A DNA stretch of 64,000 nt, taken from assembly GCA_019426215.1 (NCBI GenBank), contig CM033401.1, positions 21,333,134 to 21,397,133 of the forward strand, given 5' to 3'. The position numbers were made by a program, and so were the translations under genes. The notes beneath the pieces were generated by a model. The model did no database searches. It was given only the letters and a program-made list of their open reading frames with translations, and was not told the origin of the DNA. The stretch comes from Buddleja alternifolia (lineage: Eukaryota; Streptophyta; Magnoliopsida; Lamiales; Scrophulariaceae). This document shows positions 56,416 through 64,000 of the stretch, one piece after another; position 1 is the stretch's first letter; the number at the start of each line of letters is the position of its first letter.

Positions 56416-57663
56416 TGTTACCTAGGGGGTTCTGCATATGTGTATAAGTACTCAGTCAGTGTCAGAACTAAAAAACACACAAGTCATTGTTATAGAATCT
56501 GACAGAGAGCCAAAAGAAACATAGCGCAATAGGAAAGAAAAATCCCTCCCTCCCTCTCCACCTAGCCGCCACCGCCATAGTTGCCCGGAGTAGATCGGAG
56601 CTTTTCTCAAAGAATTTTTCTTCCGCGTGATTATCTGGAGGCAGGAGTCTGGCGCTGCTGCTGATAGTTCAAGATTTAATTGATAAGAGATAATTCGATT
56701 ACTCTCTGTCATTATTCGAAGCTATTGGGTTTATTGTCAATATCATGAATATTTCCGGATTCAATTCTCGGGTGTGATTCAAATTAAAAAAATTATCCGC
56801 TAGACCAAATCACAACACTAGCCTATCTCGTGGAGCCACATCGAAACCCAATCGAGATTAAAATGATTTGATCAATACAAATGTTTAGGTTACGAGTACC
56901 ATGTGAGTATAATCCCTTCACTATAATATCCCGATCAAGTGAGAGTCATGATATATGTCAAACTCACAGAACTCGATGATGTGCTTTATCAGTTATAGTA
57001 AGATGAAATTACTAAACTACCCCTCGTGTTCCACACGAGTAAGATTATCCGCTTTGGTCAAAGACTTGTCATTTCATTTATCTATGATCGCACATGACAT
57101 TTTCGTGTTTACTATTCTAGACAGTGAATCCCATTTTGGCAGTCACCGAACAATTGTTACTTGCCCACCGAGACTGCACTTCAAGGTCGACCCCACCTAA
57201 GGGTGAATCGGGTCTGACCACTCTAATGACCAGTCTAGTATCAAAAGTAAAATCTTTACCCTTATGATTGGATTACGGCAAGCCATGTTCGAATATGTCA
57301 ATTCCATTGACATATCTATGGAACAAGCTCCCACTAATAACATAGTGACCGACTGACACTCTTTGTCAGAGCATGTGTCATACAAGTCGAGTCATAATGC
57401 CCAATTAAGACTTTTCGACTTGCGAACCTGTTTTGAGTAATCAAGGACTTGATACTTCTAGTGTCCCTCTCCTTAATCTTTATGGAGTAGAAGGTCTCTC
57501 TTGATTACTATGGACTTATATATTAAATACTCACAAATGTCATAAAGATTTACGTGAACAAATGTAAATTTCCTTTTATTCCACAATAAGAGTTTGTACA
57601 ACATAATTGACAGAGCCCTATAAAATCTATTTCCTCGTTGGCATCGAGGGAATAATCCTAACA
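56416..57663 (-). repeat. Copia-type LTR, second subfamily (copy C)
   Basis: Same LTR as 39538-40789, from TGTTACC (one A lost against copy B) to CCTAACA at 57663. It shares the same borders with LINE and unassigned sequence as copy B, so it was copied, not inserted anew. Confidence 0.72.
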
Positions 57664-59022
57664 ATAATAAACCGGTCAAAATTGGAAACAGGAGAGAAAA
57701 TACCCACCCAAACCTCGGAACAAAACGACAACAGATGAAGGACACAATCGACCCCAGCATCGACAAGCGAAAAATGATGGAAATGGACAATTTAATAACC
57801 TCCCAACCCACCACCAAAATCGCAATCACCACAATAAGAACATCAAAAATAAATTTGAACCAAGTGAAGAGACAGGACAGCAAAAGAAAAAAAAAACTAA
57901 ATTATACAAGTAGAAGAAAACATACATTTTCTACAGGTGAGACATCCACATAGGGCAAACAGAGAGCAGTCTATTTATACAGGTAAAAGTTGGCATCCAA
58001 AAATTAGCACACCAATAGAAAAATAAAAAGAAAGGAGGGAAAACCGCCACGTAAGATTTGAATACAATTCAGAACATAGATTTAATCTAAAAACGTGGTC
58101 CATGAAAAAGTAGGAACCACAAGGGAAATCCTGACTCACACCCCCCCCCCCAACACAACAAAATAACGTAATTTAATCCATAAGAATAGGATGATCATTC
58201 ACATAACCCAGTCCTGGCCACATGATAGCTATAAACACATAAATGTCGCTATTAAATGAGTAAAATGGACCGAACAAACAAGCGACGATGAAAAAAACCA
58301 CTCATAGAAAACAATACATGAATAAACAAAATAATAATCATCAGGAAATAAGAAATTGTCCACCAAGCCCGACCCTATGATAACATGGACAGGGAACACA
58401 ATCGCCACAGTCACGTATCACTGATTGTAAGGTCAACAAGAAACACCAAGGTTAAATAAATCACCCCAAATACAATCTTGAGATAAATAGAAATTCGAAT
58501 ACACTGAAAAATAATACAATATTGGACAAGATAAAAATTAATCCAAGCACACACGCTAAATAAAATAATTATAAGAGACCACTATATTAGCGTTGAGAAG
58601 ATACATCCGCAAGCACTTGAACCCGGCACCAATAGTAGAAAACATGCAAAAGAAAAAAAATCAAACCAAATAGAACAAAAACAATCACATACCCCGCAAA
58701 AAACCATAATATCCAATGATACAAGGAATAAAAGGAAAATATAAATCAATACGCGAGTATTCAAACGCAAACTCTCACAAAACTTGTTATCTGCCATGTC
58801 ACAACAAAAGCCAAATTCAATAAAAGCCCAAATTAAATTAGCGACTGATGAAAGATGACTGACATTTGGAAATGACATCGTTTAGTACAATAAACACCAG
58901 ACCAATCCGAATTTTTAAAAAGATTAATAAAAATAGGATTACGAAATTACCCATTGCGGTCCTCGACAAGCCCACAGGAACATCACAACCGAAAGGACAA
59001 GGCTGGAAACCATAGAAACAGA
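57664..59022. other. Unassigned segment (copy C)
   Basis: Copy of 40790-42158. The minus-strand frame 57473-57883 is longer than in B because of a change near the LTR end, which argues against coding. No family recognised. Confidence 0.45.
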
Positions 59023-59382
59023 AAACAGCTAGTTTCGTCTGACACACACATTAGACAAAACTCAAAATATAAATTTGGCAGACAAAATATAGGAAGACGA
59101 AATTCTAAAATGCGGACCCTATTGATGGTAGATGAAAGCCACAATCATTACTATGGATTGGGGTATTTATAATGGGGGTAAAATAGTAATTTTATGGGTG
59201 AGTTAAAATAACTAAAAAGAAAGGGTTTATGGAACTCACCGAGTTGAAATAGGCAAATTATGTGTCAGAATATGCAATAATCCATGTAAATCGCCCTACC
59301 AAACCAGCCGAAGAGGAGTTAGAACTTAAGAAGTTAGAACTTGACACTACTAACACAGACGAAAGTGTAAATGAGAAAGTGG
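59023..59382 (+). promoter_or_regulatory. ARP6 upstream region, copy C
   Basis: Near-identical to 42159-42518, including the TATA-like ATTTATAA near 59165. Confidence 0.5.
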
Positions 59383-62300
59383 ATGTCAAACTTGGTGGTG
59401 GTAGACAACAGCGGGGGGCAAATAAAAGTGGGCATTGGGAGAGAGCGGGACCCAACATGCATTGTCCCTAACTACACAGCCCGCCCACCTTCCTCCAAGA
59501 AATGGGTTGTCGCGGGCGAAGAAGACCTCACCTCCGCCGCTCTCCACCGTCCATTCAACCGCGGGCACATCATCAATCCCGACCTCCAGTCCTCTATCTG
59601 GTCTCACCTCTTCACCAACCTCTTCAAAATACATCATCCCCCCAACACCTCCCTCCTCCTCACCCAACCCCTCTTCACTCTCCCTTCCATTCAATGATCC
59701 ATCAATGAAATCGCATTCGAGGAATTCAATTTCAAAACTCTTTTTGTCGCTGATTCCCCTTCTCTGGTGCATTTGTAGGAAGCCTCCAAGAGACCCTATA
59801 GTTTGATTTCCAAAGCCCAGTGTAGTTTAGTGGTGGACTCGGGTTTTAGCTTCACCCACGCCGTCCCTAATTTGCAAAATTTCACGTTGAATTACGGAGT
59901 CAAGAGAATGGATCTTTGGGGGGAAGGCGTTGATAAATTATCTAAAGGAGTTGGTGAGTTACAGGAGTGTGAATGTGATGGATGGGAGCTTTATTACGGA
60001 TGATGTCAAGGAGAAGCTTTGCTTGGTTTCTCTTCATCTCCAAACGGACTTAAACATTGCCAGGTCCCTCCCTCCCTCCCTCTACTACTACTACTACGCT
60101 GCTACTACCATTTTTCTTCAACTTATTTGGAATTTGCAAATTGCCTTAACGTTTCACCTTAGCACTTACTTGCACATGCTGTTTTTGAATGACTAGTTGC
60201 ACAACACACTATCTAAAACCGTGCTGGAGTGAATGAAACCATATCATGTCCAACCTTATTTTGAGTCCACTTAGATAATATGCCTTATATCTTTAGTGCC
60301 CGATGGTATGCTGGAATGGGGTGAGAATGGAATGGGCATTCCTGAGTTCATTCGTAAAACTATGTATGGTTTGTCGGTTGGCTGTAATGGTTTAATAATG
60401 ACTTCGGCATTCTGGAGTTCATTCCCAAAACTATGTATGGTTATCGATATGCTGGAATGGGTTGATAATGGAATGAGCATTATAGAGTTCATTCCTAAAA
60501 CTATGTTTAGTATGCTTTAGTGTTAGGAATGTCTATTCCCATAGGAAACTCTTATCTCCAAAGTTGGAACTGGTAACATTCCCTCCCATGGGATTAGCAT
60601 TCTTAATCCATTATAATCAAACTTATATTTTCTTGTGACAAAATTATCCTCCCCAACCTAATAAAAGGGTTTTAAGAAATCGATGTAAAAATTATTTTCT
60701 GTGTTGTACATATATTAATCTAAATTACTTTAAGAAAAACAGAAATAACGAATAGTTCAAGAAAAATAGTAAAATGCATTGGAAAAGTGAAAAATGTGGA
60801 ATAATATTTCTGTGCCCAATAAATAAATGCTTCACTATTAAGAGTTACTTTAAAAATAATAAATTTAATTGAAAAATATGAAAATGGCAAATACGAGAAA
60901 AATACTAAATGTAATGGAAAATATTGGGGATACCATTTTTTGTTCAACAAATAATATTTCTTTCCTTAAACTACTTCATCAATAGTAAAAGTGATGCAAA
61001 ACTGGGATTATTGAATATAATCAACATTGTCTTCATCCTTCCCAGCCACCAGGTATGAACTTTAGGACTTCGTCTCTCACTATTTCCCTCTTTTGTCGTC
61101 ATCTTGTATCCTACTTCCTTTTTCCGAAATAAAAAGCTTGAAACTCTAGGCCATCTAGTATTGAAAAAGAACTAAATTAGGTATGAATTTATGTCCAGAC
61201 TAATATGTATGCCAATAAGCATAATATAATCCTTGAATAATCTATTCATTAATTTCAAAAATTGGAGATATTTCTAAGATAAGCTTTTAATTACTAGAAA
61301 AATTGTGGCATCAATGTCTTGTTGCTTATGCTCTAATCAGACTTAGTTTTTTTTTATAAGTTCCAGTGTTTCATATAGTGCTAACTTAAAAAATATACTT
61401 TTAGTGACTAATAAAAGAAGCGACTCATAGTTTATGAATGAAGCATGTGCTTTATAGTTGAGACACTGATCAAATCTTAGGCTTAAAACATGAAAAAGAC
61501 AAAATATTAGTATGATATATCTTCCTTTTTCTATTAATCTTAATTTTATTTACAAATTCATGTACGATTTGAACTTGGTACATAATAAACGTTTAAAAAG
61601 GTGACATTTTTTGTTGTCCATTGATGAGATAACCATATAGTTGAAAAAATAATTATATTTTAAATTTTTTGAACTAATACCTTTAGTGTTTGAAAATAAT
61701 TTCATTACTTCCTACTATTCATTTCTAGTTAAGAATCATGATTAACAAATGAACTAAGGAAATATGATTTCACTTCTTTCTCATTCTTTGCAACATATCA
61801 TTACGCGTAGGATATGTTATACTAATATCTTTCCTTTCCTATCTTCATTCCATTGTTAATTCATTATATTTCGGTCTAATTACATTTCCTACATATCAAT
61901 CGGGCCCTTTTACCTTTGTAATTTTTGGAAGATCAACCATTAATGAAATACTAGGCAAGACCCATAAATATGAATAAATGTGCATAATGTTGTAAAAGCA
62001 AGTCAAATGCACTCCTATAGAAACGGAGAAAAATAGAAGACGAAACAGAATGCATTAACTTCATGAAGAGCAAGAATTATAGTATACTATGCAAGTTGGG
62101 AATGTGTACATGGATTTAGAGGCTCATGTTGGCTAGTATACCATTTGTAACAGAGAGAGTTTTTGGCACCACCATCATCTAGAAGACTTACGAGTTCATA
62201 ATCTGGTGCTCATGGAGCTATGTGACTAAATTTTCAAAGTGAGAGAGCATGTTTGCTAAAGGTTGCTTCTCATGAAAAATTAAGTTGGAAAAAGATAGAA

Positions 62301-63654
62301 GCTTAGATGCTTTCTACGACTTTGACATTTTTATGTATATATATTGAACTTCAGTTAGAGAATTATACTTTCATGAAGTTCTTCCTATTTTACTCTTTGA
62401 TTCAAGGCTGCCATTAATTTAATTAAAAAGTTTATAAAATTGAAAATAAGACAAACATTATTTTTTAATTAATCATGATATAATTATGTTCAGGTCTTTA
62501 TTACTCTTGAAATGAATTAATATCATTATAATAGTGTTTATATATACATTGTTTAAAATAAAGACGTGATATCTAATAATATTATCAGCGTTGGTAAAGG
62601 TAAATGAACAAAATTAGTTGATGAATGCAAATAATAATAATAATAATATATAGTCACTAATAAGGTTTAGGATAATAACAAATATAATTATTGTTATTGT
62701 TCGTTTGTTAAAATATCTAATAAACACGTACTATATATATTTATTATTCAGTTCTTCAAGTTTTCATATGTGATTAATCAATATACGACCTCTGTCCAGA
62801 ATAGAATTGAATGTTTAGTAGATGTTGTTAACCAATCAACTTGAATAAATGCACTATTGAATAGTCTTAAATCTTATAATAGTTATACTATTTTATTGAT
62901 TCATAATAATTGCTATTCTGTTTCTAAGTACTCTAATTTAGATTTTATGTTCTAAAATTAATAACTATGTAAAGTTTTCCGGTACCCAACTTATGTTGTA
63001 AAATTATGACGGACAACAAGAGGAAACGGACTTATTTATCAAATGTAATTAATAAATTATTTGTTTTTAATCCTTACTTTTTCTCTCTCTAAAATTTACC
63101 AATTCTTCAAAAAGCAGTAGTATATGCTAACTTCTCTAAATGCCCTTTATGGATGTTTTGAACTCTTGATGATTTTGACAAACTGACCAGTTAGGTCGTT
63201 TTCACTTATCTTAGCTGCAATAATTTACAAGAGACTTGGAAACGATAATATGTATAGGTGTACTACGTGCTTCCCGATGGTGTGACATATATGAAAGATT
63301 TTGTTAAAGATCCAGGTGAAACAAAAAGATACTTGGCCTTGGATGATGAAGCTGCTTCTTCCCCGGCAGGAGAAACGAATTTTACAAACAAACTTCAGGA
63401 CAGGAGAACAGTGGACTTAACAAAAAATGTATTATCCTTCCTTCTACTCAATCTCATTGCCTATTTATTATTAATCGAAAGTTTAAATAGTTTAAATGTT
63501 CCGGAGATGATATTTCGACCAGCTGATTTGGGTACGATGCAACTCCATATTCGTGAATTGAATTTTTCCAATCTTAGAATGGTCTCAATTAAAGTCTGTG
63601 TCATCAACTAATTAAATTTTAATCTAGATCTTTTGATAGAACATTGTGCAAACC
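59383..63654 (+). pseudogene. ARP6: ARP6 copy C: exon 1, exon 2 and part of exon 3 only
   Basis: Exon 1 is 59383 to about 60062: SNLVVVDNSGGQIKVGIGRE, SSIWSHLFTNLFKIHHPPN, QCSLVVDSGFSFTHAVPNL. A TGA after LPSIQ (59695-59697) is unique to C. The TAG before EASK at 59777-59779 and a +1 shift at about 59915 are shared with copy B. The intron 60063-63257 is intact. Exon 2 from 63258 keeps the leucine codon (YLALDDEAASSP) where B has a TAG. A deletion then removes the end of intron 2 and the start of exon 3, fusing intron to MIFRPADLG. Similarity to B ends at 63657; exons 4-7 are absent. Not functional. Confidence 0.92.
60296..60520. repeat. Three-unit minisatellite, copy C
   Basis: Same array as 43432-43656 with a few substitutions. 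Confidence 0.75.
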
Positions 63655-63698
63655 AGCCCGGAAGCCCATCTACTTAAGGCCTAGTGGCCACCTCCCTA

Positions 63699-63858
63699 TG
63701 TATACCAAAGGGGTTCTGCTTATGTGTATAAGTATTCAGTCAGTGTCAGAACTAAAAAAACACACAACTCATTGTTTTAGAATCTAACTGAGAGCCAAAA
63801 GAAACCTAGAGCAATAGGAAAGAAGAATCCCTCCCTCCCTCTCCATCTAGCCGCCGCC
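63699..63858 (-). repeat. Third copy of the start of the second-subfamily LTR
   Basis: Matches the first 160 bp of the LTRs at 39538 and 56416 (TGTATACC, GTTCTGC, TCAGTCAGTGTCAG, CCCTCCCTCCCTCTCC), with more differences than those two show from each other. It ends at CCGCCGCC, where TGTTGAG begins. The right part is not seen in this window. Confidence 0.7.
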
Positions 63859-64000
63859 TGTTGAGTTTCGTTCGAAAAAGCATAAATGCAGCGGAAGGGA
63901 TTTCAAAAATTAAAAACGAAAAATTCAATTGGTACTCTAATTCTCATAATTGAATCTAAAATCGTATAACGAATAAAACTTACTCGTTAATATGAATATG
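63859..64000. other. Unknown sequence starting TGTTGAG, cut by the window end
   Basis: Begins with TG exactly where the LTR copy breaks off, which could be the edge of another LTR element inserted there. The window ends before this can be tested. Confidence 0.35.

Larger units (their letters stand above)
53489..63657 (+). repeat. Large duplication, copy C
   Basis: Second copy of 36645-46872. Left border follows the telomere-like motif; right border is at CAAACCAGC, after which copy B continues into ARP6 exons 4-7 and copy C into unrelated sequence. Copy-specific changes include a 17-bp tandem duplication at 55404-55437, a shorter C-run at 58141, and about 40-50 bp deletions in ARP6 exon 2 and exon 3. 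Confidence 0.92.

Noticed and set aside
1..64000. tRNA, rRNA, CRISPR or bacterial-type operons
   Set aside because: None seen; repeats here are transposon-derived and dispersed, not regular short arrays.

Overview
This window is nuclear DNA from a flowering plant, most likely a eudicot. The evidence is AT-rich sequence, plant-type non-LTR retrotransposons (LINEs whose ORF1 carries a DUF4283 domain and a zinc knuckle), Copia elements, a MuDR-type transposase, hAT and Mutator non-autonomous elements, an Arabidopsis-type telomere motif, and three broken copies of the plant actin-related gene ARP6. I find no intact host gene and no tRNA, rRNA or CRISPR. Almost everything is a dead or dying mobile element or pseudogene, so the value of the window lies in its structural history.

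Layout. (1) 1-12,898 is a composite array in which LINE ORF1 pieces, reverse-transcriptase pieces, antisense LINE tails and pieces of one Copia-type LTR repeat in the same order about every 4.4-5.1 kb. It ends in a complete 1.12-kb LTR and the antisense pol of a decayed Copia element (to about 14,330). (2) 14,331-22,240 is AT-rich, with a direct repeat pair (about 17.0-19.07 kb and 21.13-22.24 kb) and a Copia gag fragment between them. (3) 22,241-24,329 is a LINE that carries ORF1 and goes straight to a poly(A) tail without ORF2. (4) 24,330-32,459 is ARP6 copy A: a broken first exon and a large intron, carrying a 1,728-bp solo LTR with a 5-bp target duplication and a 1,140-bp fold-back element with a 9-bp target duplication. 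(5) 32,460-38,422 is a nearly complete LINE whose 5' third is inverted (twin-priming structure) and whose 3' UTR holds a 922-bp hAT element. (6) 38,425-47,558 holds a second LINE fragment, a Copia-type LTR, and ARP6 copy B with all recognisable downstream exons but several lesions. (7) 47,559-53,488 holds a small hairpin, a 322-bp hAT-like MITE, a broken MULE transposase and a short interstitial telomere motif. (8) 53,489-63,657 is a second copy of 36,645-46,872 in the same orientation (about 10.2 kb), including a third ARP6 copy (C). (9) The end carries a third copy of the start of the LTR and an unknown element.

How the parts relate. The ARP6 unit was duplicated first (A versus B/C, moderately diverged). 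Transposons then landed in individual copies. A later tandem-type duplication copied the B segment, with its already nested LINE, hAT, LTR and ARP6 lesions, into C. Shared lesions (an internal TAG and a +1 shift in exon 1 of both B and C) show that the gene was dead before the last duplication.

Limits: identities were judged by eye, family assignments come from recognised protein motifs, and element ends are given to the base only where a target-site duplication could be read directly. Nothing here looks like an intact new system; the most notable items are the ORF1-only LINE derivatives, the nested fold-back element, and the order of events in the ARP6 duplications.
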